DNA of 64,000 nt from Actinostola sp. cb2023 (GCA_033675265.1 JAUJYZ010001345.1:186001-250000), one strand, 5' to 3'; positions 31,397-42,623 are shown, counted from the stretch's first letter. Numbers and translations are program-made. The notes: a model not told the origin generated them from the letters alone.

Positions 31397-32140
31397 TAAT
31401 AATAATAATAATAATAATAATATAACTTTATTTAAACACGGTGGACCCATCAGGATTTTACAAAGAAATATGATAAAAATTGTAAATATCTATATACATA
31501 AACACTCTATCTATCTAATTATTATATATAAAAACTAATACTATAAATAAACAAAATAACCTGCTTTTCAGGAGTGCCGTGTATTTAGTGAACTAGTTAA
31601 AAAATCGTTTACAGCCAGCACGAAAACTACTAAGGGTTTGTTTTGTGCTTGCCGTAATTCGTTTGGGAGGCCATTCCAAAGAACAGCCCCATTATAGCTA
31701 AAGCTATTTTTTCGATAATTAGTGCGAGGAAATGGTATAGTAAGTTTGCACTCGGTGTCCCGCAATGAATAGCTTGTAACGCTGCTACGGTCTACAAATT
31801 TTGAGCGAAGGTAATACGGAGCAAGACCATTAAGTGATTTATAGACCATAACAGCTTTTTGAATTTGGCGTTGGCAGTCCAGTTTTTTCCAACCGAGCAA
31901 TTCAAATAGATCATCGGCATTAGTGTCATAGCTGGAGAAGTTAAAACCTGAGCCGCACGATTTTGTAGCTTTTGTAATCTAGAGGCCAGGGTCTTACCAC
32001 AATTTCCCCACACAACACTGCAGTAATCAAAATGTGGCTGGATCAGCGAAGTAAAGATAAGCTGCAGAGTTCTGTGAGGAACAAAAGGTCTAATACGTTT
32101 CAGGGCCCCGATACCAGAGGCAATTTTTTTAGATAATTTG
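31397..32140 (-). mobile_element. LINE 3' end (5'-truncated reverse transcriptase)
   Basis: The minus strand ends in a (TTA)n tail (31397-31422 on plus as TAA repeats) after a short 3' UTR. Coding remnants: VVWGNCGKTLA-like WGNCGKTLASRLQKLQNRAA, LGWKKLDCQRQIQKAVMVYK, SLNGLAPYYLRSKFVDRS, FSYNGAVLWNGLPNELR. This is the C-terminal region of CR1/L2-type non-LTR elements. A frameshift separates two halves near 31900. It is inserted just inside the left inverted array. Confidence 0.75.
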
Positions 32141-32255
32141 TCGATAAATCATCACATAAAGTGATGATGCTAGCCGGCATGCATTGCCATATCAGCCGCT
32201 GGGGTTTCGTGCACCCGCGATACTCTCCCCCTGACTTGCTAATCGAAGATGGTGG

Positions 32256-33785
32256 TTGTCAATATTTACGTTAGCGTTGCTGTTTTTTAACGTAATTGAC
32301 GGAATTCAAGTCGTCGAAGCTAATGATGAAGAACTTGAGAATGTCCTGTTGTCTTTACCAGACTGCGTAACGCGTATGGAACAAATCACAGCGTCGGTAA
32401 ATGAAAGATATTTGGAATATTTACATGATCGTCTGGAAGGGCACATCCAAATAGTTGTTGCCATTTCTTTGGTTCTGTACAATGGCAATGTACAAGATTA
32501 TTTGGCGGTAAATGTGCTAATTGAAAACCTCTTGCAATGCCTACGGGAGCTGCTTTAGCATATCAGGGAACAAATAGCCAATTTTAAAGTCGACAGTGCT
32601 GTGATTCGTCATGTTCCTTCTTGAGCAAACAGCTATGGAGGAAGACCAAAATATAACATAACAGCAGAACAAATTCACATACTTCGAAGCACTGGTATGC
32701 AGTGGACAGTCATTGCAAAGTGTCTAGGGGTGAGAGCCAAGACCCTGTCCAGAAGAAGGAAAGAATATGGTATCGCTGATTACAGTGAGAATACAGACGA
32801 GGAACTTGAATTAAATATAAGAGATATTTTACGATTAACTCCGTTCTCTGGTGAAACCTACGTACGAGGAGCTTTGAGGGCACGCAGCATTTATATCCAG
32901 AGGTGGAAAATCAGGAGAGCTTTGCAAAGCATTGATCCTGTAAATCGTGCCATAAGACGCAGATATGCAATTAAAAGGCATCTTTATAATATTAAGAAAC
33001 CAAACCACTTGTGGCACATCGACTCCAACCATAAGCTCATCAGCTGGAGATTTGATTTGCATGGTTGTATAGATGGATATAGCAGATCTATAATCTACTT
33101 AAAGTGCTTCACTAATAACCTTGCAAATACAGTCTTGCAATGCGTTGTAAATGGTACACAGGATTTTGGTATTCCCTTTCGTGTTAGAGGGGATAGGGGC
33201 GTGGAAAATGTAGACGTTGCTCGATTTATTATTGATCAGAGGGGACTGAATAGAGGGAGCTTTATTTCTGGATGCAGTGTGCACAACCAAAGAATTGAGC
33301 GCCTCTGGACAGAAGTGAACAGGGTTGCTTCTGCATTTTACAAAGACCTCTTCACTTTCATGGAAAATAATGATATCCTTGATGCAAATGACGAAAATGA
33401 TTTGTTTGCTCTTCATTATGTTTATCTGCCAGTCATTCAAGCATCTCTGAATGAGTTTATCTCTCAATGGAATTACCATGGATTGCGCACCATGAGTAGT
33501 ATGAGTGCCCCCCTGGCACTCTGGTATTCTGAGGTGATCCACACTGGTGTGGACGATATTGATATAGGTGATGTTTTCTTGTATGGCATTGATCCCGATG
33601 GTCCAGTGACATCAGACATCGAGACCAATAACATGGTAGTAGTGCCAGAAACCACCATTCAGCTAACTGATAATCAGGTAGATGAAATCAAGGGCCTTGT
33701 CCCAGATCCTCTTGCTGATGACGGCAATCATCAGTCAATCAAGATAAAAGTACATCAGGATGGATCGTATAATTTGATTCAGTAG
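32256..33785 (+). pseudogene. DD35E integrase-type transposase with two stops
   Basis: One frame runs 32256-33785 with only two interruptions, TAG at 32556-32558 and TGA at 32622-32624. After a helical N-terminus come a helix-turn-helix (YNITAEQIHILRSTGMQWTV, LGVRAKTLSRRRKEYG) and an rve-type core: Asp 33021-33023 (LWHIDSNHKL), Asp 33192-33194 (VRGDRGVEN), Glu 33297-33299 (HNQRIERLW). The spacing is 57 then 35 residues, a DD35E signature. The family is widespread in animals as DNA transposons (IS3EU-like, from memory). From 32697 on, 362 residues are intact. Confidence 0.8.
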
Positions 33786-34277
33786 TTGCCTCGATGCCAA
33801 TGGCAATGGCATGGGCCGGATTGGTTTGACGAAGACCAACGAGCTCGATCAGGTAGATAGGTCAGCGACAGCATCGGGGATACTAACTGTGTCTTTCAAA
33901 AGCATTCAAGTACATGCTGTCTCCTTCGGTCAACCGGCTCTGATCGACTGTAGAAGTATAAACTTAAGCTTATGTACTTCATTGTGGATACTGGATGTGA
34001 CTTCATTGTGGATACTGGACGTGACTGAGCACTGAAAACTCATAAAAGAACATTGTCTTCCCCTTGAAATGTCACTAAATTGACCCTGACGAATGCTTCC
34101 AACAATGAATAAAGTTGCATTTGACATCATGGATTTGTAGAAAACAAACACTTTCCTGGCTTGAATCAGCGAAAAATAAACGATACTCCAACCAGTATAA
34201 ACTAGACGCTCTTGTAGCGTTAAGTCGGGCTTCTTAAAGCAAGCAGTGGTTGCGATCGGTAATCTTGACTGTTGATT

Positions 34278-35030
34278 GACCTGAACTTGAATGTCGTCAT
34301 GTTGGATGAAGCGAAAGATGATCGTCAACGAAGCAACTGGAAAACTACTAGTATTCAGCACATGTGGCTCTTACAGTCCTCACAGTAAATCTCGTCATTC
34401 TTTTGTGTTGTTTTATTGTGTTAAATGCTAGTAAAATACAGTTAGATTATGCTTATACAATCCGTATTATTTTTGTAGAAGCGATCGTTTATCTCGTCAC
34501 GTCCCATGTATGGAATTTCATGTATTCAGTAGAACTGACATGGTAAATACTCTTGATGATTGTGATCTGATTGGTTCACGATCACGTCTAGAGCCATGAC
34601 ATTCACATACAACACGAGTACAATTATAATGGACATACTTTGCATAACGCGATCTGAATTGTTGTACTTTTATTGTCACCATAACATCATTCTTCTTCTT
34701 GTATCTACTACCTAGATCCATAACGTTCTCTAGAATATCACAATCATCAAGAGTATTTACCATGTCTTCTACTGAATACATGAAATTCCATACACAGGAC
34801 GTGACAAGATAAACGATCGCTTCTACAAAAATAATAAGCTTACTGATTGTATAAACATAATCTAACTGTATTTTACTAGTATTTAACACAATAAAACAAA
34901 ACAAAAGAATGACGATATTTACTGTGAGGACTGTAAGAGCCACATGTGCTGAATAAGTAGTTTTCCAGTTGATTTGTGGACGATCATCTTTCGCTTCATC
35001 CGGCAACATGACGACATTCAAGTTCAGGTC
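34278..35030. repeat. Inverted duplication of a membrane-protein exon
   Basis: 34278-34566 (+) and 34735-35030 (-) are ~290-bp inverted copies about 90% or more identical, with a ~170-bp spacer. Both read as the two-helix segment LTVLTVN.VILL.CFIVLN.SKIQLDY.YTI...IIFVEAIVYLVTS.VWNFMYSVE. Differences include short indels (a missing CCG, a missing AAGCTT-like hexamer), which break the left copy as coding sequence. Confidence 0.9.
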
Positions 35031-35348
35031 ATCAAGATCAGTCTTGCTCGTGCTTTTCTTGCAATCAGAGTAGTTCTTTTCAGCTCCAGAGTTCGTAATC
35101 AAGTCAATAGTCATTGTTTTGTCATTTTGTTCGTAGTTTGTGTTCACAGTTTTCTCATTTGCTTTTGATATTTCATAACATTTTGACTTTAAGACTTTTT
35201 CAGATATGATTTTGAGTCCGCGGAACAACCTGGTCCGAAAACGCTCGACAGCTTTTAGAGTAGGTCTACCGCTAACGGCGTGTGCATTTGTATGTGAGAT
35301 GAGCGTATTAGACATACTTCGTTCAAATGGTTTTTTTCTCATGATCAC
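34518..35348 (-). pseudogene. Two-helix membrane protein whose 3' end is its own inverted copy
   Basis: Minus strand. A basic/polar N-terminal region (LKAVERFRTRLFRGLKIISE) is followed by MLPDEAKDDRPQINW, then two hydrophobic helices (VALTVLTVNIVILLFCFIVL; IIFVEAIVYLVTSCVWNFMY). Next come DCDILENVMDLGSRYKKK and a basic FRSRYAKYVHYN tail with RDREPIRS. The last ~15 codons (SQSSRVFTMSVLLNT) are the antisense reading of the left arm of the inverted duplication, so the native C-terminus is lost. The paralogue at 24022 keeps more of it. The frame is also open upstream of 35348. No known family recognised. Confidence 0.5.
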
Positions 35349-35801
35349 AAGACGACATAACCTTCCTTCGACAAGGTTTGTGAAGAAAGAGAACGATGTG
35401 CGATGTCTCGATCGTCTTGATTAGCATTCTCGTACCCAGAGCTCCTCGCGGCCGGTACAAGGCGCATGCGTTCTGGGGTCAAAGAATACGACGAAGAACG
35501 CTCTGCATTTTTAGAGTCAGGGCTTCCACAGGAAGCCCAACTAATAATCGATTGAACGTGTTGTGAGTGTGCGCTGATCAAAAGTACCGTGGCTCACAAA
35601 ATCATCTCCACAAACAAACCCACACACAAACTCCGTGAAATGCAGTCTCGACTCTCGCCGCATCCACATAAGTGCCCAGATCCCACACGACCACACATGA
35701 CACGCCTGGAGGCTCGCAGCAATTACCCATAATGCACCCGATATATTGATATATTGATATTTCGTGGCGGCCAGAATAACAAAAATATCACAATATCTCA
35801 C

Positions 35802-35962
35802 TTGTACTGAATTGCAAAAAACAACTGTTGGCACGTGGGGCATCAAGAACCACTGCCCTCTGTAGTCTTGTGCCATTCTTCAAGACAAACACGGTGAAAA
35901 ACATATTTGCATCCCTCTGGAGATACTCCATCATCATCCACATTTTCCAAGCAAATGGTGCA
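35802..35962 (-). pseudogene. RING-type zinc finger exon with an in-frame stop
   Basis: Bounded by TTTTGTCAG acceptor and GTGAGA donor on the minus strand. It reads CTICLENVDDDGVSPEGCKY, VFHRVCLEEWHK, then a TGA (35845-35843), then CPTCQQLFF. The C-x2-C...C...H-x2-C...C-x2-C spacing is that of a RING-H2/E3 ligase finger. It lies downstream on the same strand as the G2E3-like exon and may be part of one gene. Confidence 0.6.
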
Positions 35963-36859
35963 CTGACAAAATAGAGTTAAAGATAACATCAGAATCAAGA
36001 AATACACTTGATAAGAGTTTGCTTTCTATTCTCAATCTTTTCAATGTGAAGGGGGAATTCCAACCTTAAAGGCCCAGCTTAGACCGTGATGCTTAGCGCG
36101 CATTCTAATCAAATTAGCCATTTTGGTGATGCTGAAAATTCATCAAGTGAGGTTTACAATCCGTCTGCATCGGCCTTTGAGAATTATTTTATTCAGTTAA
36201 AGTTAATTACTAGTATTCGTTTATGAGTAAGGGAAGTTTTTAGCCCTTTATTTTTGGAATTTATTTCGATTTTCATGTTGAAGCCGGTCCGATGACCTCG
36301 ACTACCAGGTGATTGCGAGTAATTTGTCTTCGTTCTTCAGTTTTCGATCTGTGGAATGAACGAAACCGAAGCTTGGGCTTCAAAGACAGAACATACAGTA
36401 TTTTAGCTGAATTTCTACTACACAAAACTTCAGTAACAGAAGACACCGAAACTCGAAGCAAAGCGAAGTCCCGGCAGCGAAGTAACTTACTACTAGCCGA
36501 AGGTACACATTAGCCATTGCATCAGCACTTGATCGCTTCATTTTCAATATCCTTAGTACAAAGAAACATTGTGTTCGTGTTTTACTGATGATAATTAAAG
36601 CTAATTATACAAGAAAATTGAGTAATTGGAGTCGAAGAAGAATACTCACCGTACCTCAGCGTGACTAAAATCACTCTCAAGTCGAGTGTGTTCACCACAC
36701 TTTCTTCTCCCAGAAAGTACCCCAAGTACTCAATTGCACCAGGGCACGAGTGAGCGCTTGAACCAAGCTTCTAGTTTATTTAACAAAAGTGATGGATGAA
36801 AGCACCAGGATCAATCGATATTTTACCTGACAATGTGTGGCACGTCTCCTCCTCAAAAT

Positions 36860-37664
36860 CTACTTCGTGGTATTTTCGGCGCTTCTCAGCTTTAAGTGGA
36901 TGCAGGATTTGTTTGTTGGCCTGACATATACTGGTTTATTGTCTTTAAAGACACGATTCATTACTGAACCAGTCAAATACTGCCCAGGAGCCAGTGTCGG
37001 CTTTGAAAGTCGACACTTATTATAAAGTGTAGTATGTACGGAATAAACAATTTCGAAGTCCACATCATTAGGGAGTGTTCCTAGAAATGCATTTCTTATT
37101 TCAACCTCAACATCAGTTTCACTCCACTCCTTCCTCAATTCAAAAGCACTGATGATATGACTATTTTCTTGCAAAAACACTTTACTTGTTTGACGGGGAA
37201 TGTCTTTGTCATTTGGGCCTGCGAGGAGGATTAGGTCACGTGTAAATGGACAAGAAACACCCTCTCCTTTACTTAATTTGGCTTTGCCTTTTCTGCTCCC
37301 ACTTCGACTGATAGTGCGCTGATTAGTAAAGTTCCTCTTCATTGTGTACAAAGGAGTCGAACTTTGGCTCCGCAGCAGTCCTAGCGGGGGTACAACAGGA
37401 TCTACCGTAGCACTAGCAGAGCCAGAGGCAGATGTATTGATATTGGAATTGATAAGTAGTTTACGGCCAGAGCCAGACCCAGAGGATCGCCCAAACACAC
37501 CCCTAACTTCCCCTAACTTCCCCTTCCGTCGTCTTATTTGGATCTGTACTTGAACCCATTTTGTAGCTTGATCCCTCGGCTTCCAATGCATCGGATAGTT
37601 CGCTTATTTGACCAACTATTTGCGAAATGATCACTCTTGATTTAGATCCTTCGCCGGCCGCCAT
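36860..37664 (-). pseudogene. G2E3-like N-terminal exon, frameshifted by a 10-bp duplication
   Basis: The ATG at 37664 (MAAGEGSKSRVIISQIVGQI...) sits in a good context but its frame stops after about 53 codons. The main frame (to 36860) gives a Ser/Gly-rich linker, then KVFLQENSHIISAFELRKEW, VEIRNAFLGTLPNDVDFEIV and PTLAPGQYLTGSVMNRVF. I recognise this as the region before the RING/HECT part in G2E3-like E3 ligase genes of fish and corals. The two frames differ by an exact tandem CCCTAACTTC CCCTAACTTC (37501-37520); one copy would keep a single frame. No HECT domain found downstream. Confidence 0.6.
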
Positions 37665-37737
37665 TTTCTTTGTCCTTCGACAATCACGTGATAATTTTGG
37701 CGGGAAATAAAGAATGGCAAATCATGCCGGGTAGCGA

Positions 37738-37994
37738 TGATTCTCGACCGTAAAACAATCTCGACCGTAAAAAAATCTTGACCGTAAAAAAATTATCGAC
37801 CATAAAAAAGTTCTCGACCGTAAAAAAAATTCTCGACCGTAAAAAAAATATCGGCCGTAAAAAAATATCTCAACTGCAAAAAAAAATATTGACTCGCAGA
37901 AAATAATCTCGACTAGATAAAGTTTTTCTCGAACCATTAAAATACATTTCGACCGAAAAATATATACCACTTTTGTCCACTATGGCTTTCCATA
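37738..37994 (-). repeat. Right inverted block with ~17-bp array
   Basis: Reverse complement of the block at 31111-31385: about nine TCTCGACCGTAAAAAAA units, then a unique segment, ending GTCCACTATGGCTTTCCATA. Together the two blocks bracket about 6.35 kb. Confidence 0.85.
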
Positions 37995-37999
37995 TACTT

Positions 38000-38488
38000 C
38001 GCTTTAAGAAATCAAAACATTCCTTTAGAAGATTTCCTGAAAAACAAGGCGTTTCAGCATACAAAAAAACTTCGAAAACATGACTATAGTGATGTGCAAA
38101 ATGTCAACATCGATCCAAGTGTGAATTGTGGACTAACCTATCCTTCTTAAAGCAACATTAATGTAGGTTAAACTATCCTACCACTTCTAGTTCTTATCAG
38201 AATACTGTACATGTCCCTATGGTTATGTATATATACAGTTGGACAGATTTAAAAGGATTAAACCACTGCTAACGTCCACTACAAAGAAGAGTAAGAAATA
38301 CTAGCGTGCTACTGCATTTATCAAAGGAAGCGAGTGACCTTTGCTCGATATCTAACCCATTGATGTTGAGGAAAACGTCTAGACTAGAGCGCCTATACTC
38401 CACTCTTTCCTTGTAACCTCTCCGACAGCCAATGACAATGGCAAAACGGATTGTATATCTTTGATGAGATACATCAGTCATTAAAATT
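38000..38488. other. Intergenic, nothing recognised
   Basis: No coding sequence or strong repeat structure seen. Confidence 0.4.
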
Positions 38489-38637
38489 GACCTTCTTGGA
38501 GGAGCGAGTGCTGAAGAACCACCACCAAGGAAAAAACGCTTTGCAGATTTAGATGCAAATCAGCTTGATAAGCTGCTCGAAAGTGCGCAAGCCACTTCAA
38601 CCAAGTGTAAAACAAATCACTGTATCAGTTAACCAAG
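38489..38637 (+). pseudogene. Crypton-like N-terminal exon fragment
   Basis: Reads EEPPPRKKRFADLDANQLDK LLESAQATSTK, then shifts frame before an AAG|GTAAAT donor at 38638. It parallels the N-terminus of the recombinase at 22647 (ARFASVSQDDLNLLIEDKDE KNTKK), suggesting a second remnant of the same group. Short and low certainty. Confidence 0.3.
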
Positions 38638-38691
38638 GTAAATATATTTATAAAATATTACTTTACATTCTCCTTGATATAAACACTTTAA

Positions 38692-39198
38692 AAAGTGTTA
38701 CTTGGACGAAAATCGATCGCTGGTTAATGTGTTTTCTCAAAATTCCTATGGGAAGTATTACATTTTTAAGAATCTTTAGAAGTGTCAGTGAGGTCATCTA
38801 CTCAACCCTAACAATCAACACAGCTTCACTCCATACATTTCTTTGTGTTTAGTTTCTTGAATTATTTTATTTCTATGAAGCTAAAAGTTTGGATGAAGGA
38901 GTTTTCTTACATTATTTGTGCTTACGATTGATTGTCTGACCAGTTGTCTTCAATGCAGAGCTGTTATCTGAACAAAACATTGAGATATTTTGACTCACAA
39001 AATACAAAGAAATGTATTGAGCTGAAACTTGGGTTGAGTAGATGACGTCACTGACACTTCTAAAGATTCATAAAAAGATAGTACTTCCCTCTGGAATATC
39101 GAAAAAAGATTTTAACTAGTTATTATTAGACCCTTGAAGAATTATTCAATGAAGTTTCAGCTAAATTAAATTTCGATCGATTTTCGTCCAAGTAGCAC
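38692..39198. mobile_element. ~0.5-kb MITE, ACTTGGACGAAAATCGATCG termini (copy A)
   Basis: The termini ACTTGGACGAAAATCGATCG and CGATCGATTTTCGTCCAAGT are exact inverses, with extra internal inverse segments (GTCAGTGAGGTCATCTACTC / GAGTAGATGACGTCACTGAC). Preceded by TTAA (38688-38691). Its right flank TTTA becomes TTTAA when the adjacent MITE at 39203-39478 is removed. A second copy lies at 55341-57056. Confidence 0.85.
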
Positions 39199-39202
39199 TT
39201 TA

Positions 39203-39478
39203 CTGCGAAAATCCTTGTATCGCGACCTTTCGTTTTGTATAAACTTCAGCTGGATTTTGGGTTTTTCTGTTCTGCCAATATATTTTTTGCACTAATTAGT
39301 ACTAAATACAATACAAAACAATAGAAATGTCACTATTTAGTACCTTAAATAATGATGTTTATGCTGAGTTAACTTTGTACTCAAGAAATGGACATATATA
39401 GTGATTGTCGGAACAGAAAAACCCAAAATCCAACTGAAGTTTTCAAAACGAAAGGTCGCGATACAAGGATTTTCGCTG
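39203..39478. mobile_element. 276-bp MITE, C(T/A)GCGAAAATCC termini
   Basis: The termini are ~65-bp inverted repeats (CTGCGAAAATCCTTGTATCG... against its inverse ending CGATACAAGGATTTTCGCTG). TA lies on both sides (39201-39202, 39479-39480), fitting a mariner-like mechanism. Confidence 0.85.
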
Positions 39479-39480
39479 TA

Positions 39481-40130
39481 ATAGATTGTACAAAGAAAAG
39501 CTTATAACTGAGCTATTAAAAATGTTATACAAGAAACAGAAGCCATGTCAAAGTACACGTATCTTAATTATAAAAGAAAAGAAACTTGTAAATACAAGAA
39601 CAAAGTTCTTATTCTAAACAGGAAAACAAAAATTACAACAATAAATTGAAAGTTCAATAACAGTAGAAACTGTTTTCATTCAGAGTGGGCTTCTGAGAAG
39701 GGTTACCAAAAACAACTGCATGAGCTAATTTTTTACTACGAACGACTCAGTCCTCCTCTAGTTTATACATTCAAAATTCAGACAAACATTCCAAAAGTTT
39801 TCTTTGTGTACTGCACTGAAATTGGGATGTATTTTATGGATAAAAATCCTACAAAGATCTGTTCGTCTGCCCAGAACGCGTAACATATATACACAGAAAG
39901 TTTACTTGTTTACATTCAACAAGGAGTAGTGCCGAAAATGTAGATTGGAGACAGCTAGTCTCACAAGTGCCACTCAACGCTTTCATAAAACATTCTCCAT
40001 TATATTGGACTATTATGGACTCGTCTGTTAAACAAATGCACAATGAAATGTTCATCAGAAATATTATTTGGCTCTACAATGATATGTACTCACATGATTT
40101 TGAGGAATTTGTCTACAGATATTTGCGGTA
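39481..40130. other. Non-coding interval between MITEs
   Basis: No gene or repeat recognised. Confidence 0.4.
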
Positions 40131-41451
40131 TAGACTGATTCCATAAGTCGCTGTTTTCGCTCCTTTTAGATAGGTGGTCGATCAACTAGCGACTTATCAC
40201 GTTTACCGTATTTACTCGAATAAGCGCCGCGGCACTTATTACATTTTTCACGCCTCAAATGCGGCACTTATTCGAGCGTGGTGCTTATTTGAGGGCGGCG
40301 CTTATTAAAAAATTTCTCGGAGCAAACACTCAACACAGACTAACTGCAAGAAGTAACTGGAAAGAGGAAGAGAGAAGTTGGGCTTGTTGTGCCGGCAAAG
40401 TTCACTGCCTTCGCCACAAAACTACGCATAGCAAGAATTCTGGAGAGAGAACTTAATGGGCGAGTGGTGAAATATAATAACTTTTAAAATAAAAACATCG
40501 CTTTTGATGAAAATAAATTTCCAATGCTGTTTTAGAGTTGCACTATAGTGTTCTTTTAATTATGCGGAATTCCTCGAATAAGCGCCGCATCGGAACCGCA
40601 GCACTTATTCGGGGACGGCGCTTATTAACTTTCTTGTCCCAAATTCGGGGGCAGCGCTTACTCGAGTAAATACAGTACACTAATATTCTATTCAAACGAA
40701 AACGAGGCTCTTGCATTTTAATTAGGTTGTAGATTTCAGAGATATCCGTTGCTCCCAAAATTCTGAATAAATATTTAAAGTATTATTTGAATCTATAAGA
40801 TTGAGTTATTTTATGTATAAGTATGAATACAGAGAATGACTGGACATTTGAAAAACAATAAGGTTGATAAAGATGTTCGAGAAAAATGACAAGAATATAA
40901 AATGCTACTTCGACGGCCCGGGGAATCACAGAATCACAGGACAGATTCACAATCGATTCACAGGACACAAAGAAAGACAAAAAGAAAGCATTTTTTCCCC
41001 CTCCAGCTGTTGAACCAAGTCCAAACCATTTGAGTTTTTATTCGACGTGTGTCAGTCGGCGGACCCAAGAGTCGGCCGTTGAATATTTCGAGTGAATTCC
41101 CACAACAAATGCTTTGAATGGCGGCCCTAGGAACACTAACGAATGCATATTCCGATTGAATAGAGCCCTCTAAATTGCCTCTCTTTTAAATTCTTCAAAG
41201 AAACCCTTTCTTTTCCTTCCAGAGTTTCACTTAACACGGCTCACAAAATGGCTTCGGAATGATCTTGGAAGAGTTATCACAACGGAAGTAGTTTAGAGCA
41301 ATAAGGGCTGTTCTGTGATTGGTTCAAATCTTATCAGACCATATAACCAGTGATTACCATTGAATTACCACGAGTGATTGGAGGTCTCCGTATTTCGAAA
41401 TCTGCAGGATCGACAGAGAGCGAACTGGGACCGACTTATGGAATCAGTCTA
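40131..41451. mobile_element. 1.3-kb non-autonomous element with 20-bp TIRs
   Basis: TAGACTGATTCCATAAGTCG at 40131-40150 is the exact inverse of CGACTTATGGAATCAGTCTA at 41432-41451. It has no coding capacity. Another MITE (40204-40677) is nested inside near the left end. Confidence 0.75.
40204..40677. mobile_element. Nested MITE, TACYGTATTTACTCGARTAAGCGC termini
   Basis: Left TACCGTATTTACTCGAATAA and right inverse TTACTCGAGTAAATACAGTA. The internal body repeats GCGCTTATTCGAG-type motifs (GCGGCACTTATTCGAG, GGCGCTTATT). A familiar cnidarian repeat type. The short open frame at 40259 is a by-product. Confidence 0.8.
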
Positions 41452-42229
41452 ATTTGCAGTAGAGAACTGAATTCCCTTCAAGTCAAACAGGACTTTTACT
41501 ATCTTTCCCATTAGAGCGAGTCACCTACGATTTTGTCATCATCTTCGTAGTGGCAGTTTCGTTAACCACAAGTCGGTTTGAAAGCCATCACATGGTATGT
41601 TTGTGTACCTTGTGATCATTTTTATAACATCATGTGATGCAGTTCGCATGTGGGTTAGTTCATAATTTATCATTCCCACGACTGAAATGAACAACATATT
41701 ATTTATACATTCAGTTCACAAGCGGTCTATTAAAATATTGTCCAGTTCGCTGATTAGGTATGTTATGGCTTCTGTTTATAAGCTAAAAATATGTTACGCC
41801 GTTGACAAGTATGGAGTGGTGGTATTCATCGACCAACAATAAAGCAGTGCAGTTTTCACGAGATATTTTGCTTGAAAAAGTCTGATTAGTGACTTCTCGC
41901 TTTATCAATGTTGAACCACAAGATATCAAAATAAAATACTTAGACAACGAAAAAAACTTCGTAATGCTGGCATATGATGACGCGTCAGTTAGTGAACTCT
42001 TCATTCGATGTGCAGTTCCAGTGGAAAATACAGATTTCAAGAGGACTACCATCCTTATCAAAGCTCTAGTCTAGTTTTCCTTCAATACCGCCGCCTTTCC
42101 AACATGATGTGATGTGAACTTAAGAGAAATTGTGAACAACTGCAGATAAGTCCCGCCAGTATACCGACGCATAAAAAAACAAATACACACCAGAAGAAAA
42201 CAGGAAAGAAACAGAAATTCCATGCCCGA
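41452..42229. other. Mostly non-coding
   Basis: A 61-codon open stretch at 41889-42074 (FINVEPQDIKIKYLDNEKNF...) vaguely resembles a PB1-like domain but was not strong enough to call. Confidence 0.4.
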
Positions 42230-42623
42230 TAAGAGCAATGAATCAAGCTCTGTATTGACACGTTACGAAAGTGGGAAGGACATTTTACGGCTAAACGACT
42301 TCTCGTAGAGATGAATATTCCATCTAGTGCAGTATCAGCGAGGACAATGCAAAGACATCTGAATAGATTAGGATATCGGTATGTACAAGCCCGAAAAATG
42401 GTATATTGACCGGAAAAGATCTGCAACGCATGCTTGCATTTGCAAGAAATTTTAAAAGAAACTACCCAACAGACTTTTGGACTAAAACAGTTGGACTTTT
42501 CTTTGATGGTGTCAGCTTTTACCACAAGTATATAATCTGTTTGACCAAGCAAGAGAGAATAAATGCTCTAAAGCTGTTAACAAAGGTCGTCTACGCTTAT
42601 TGTGTACCTATAAAAGTACTATA
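42230..42623 (+). pseudogene. Tc1/mariner-like transposase fragment
   Basis: Two frames: CIDTLRKWEGHFTAKRLLVE plus VSARTMQRHLNRLGYRY (second helix-turn-helix region), then after a frameshift LTGKDLQRMLAFARNFKRNY, FWTKTVGLFFDGVSFYHKY, where FFDGVSF is the first catalytic Asp block. The rest of the DDE domain is absent. Confidence 0.55.

Noticed and set aside
41889..42074. PB1-like domain fragment
   Set aside because: FINVEPQDIKIKYLDNEKNF and the DDASVSELF pattern are suggestive, but the stretch is short, lacks flanking exons and I could not confirm the family.
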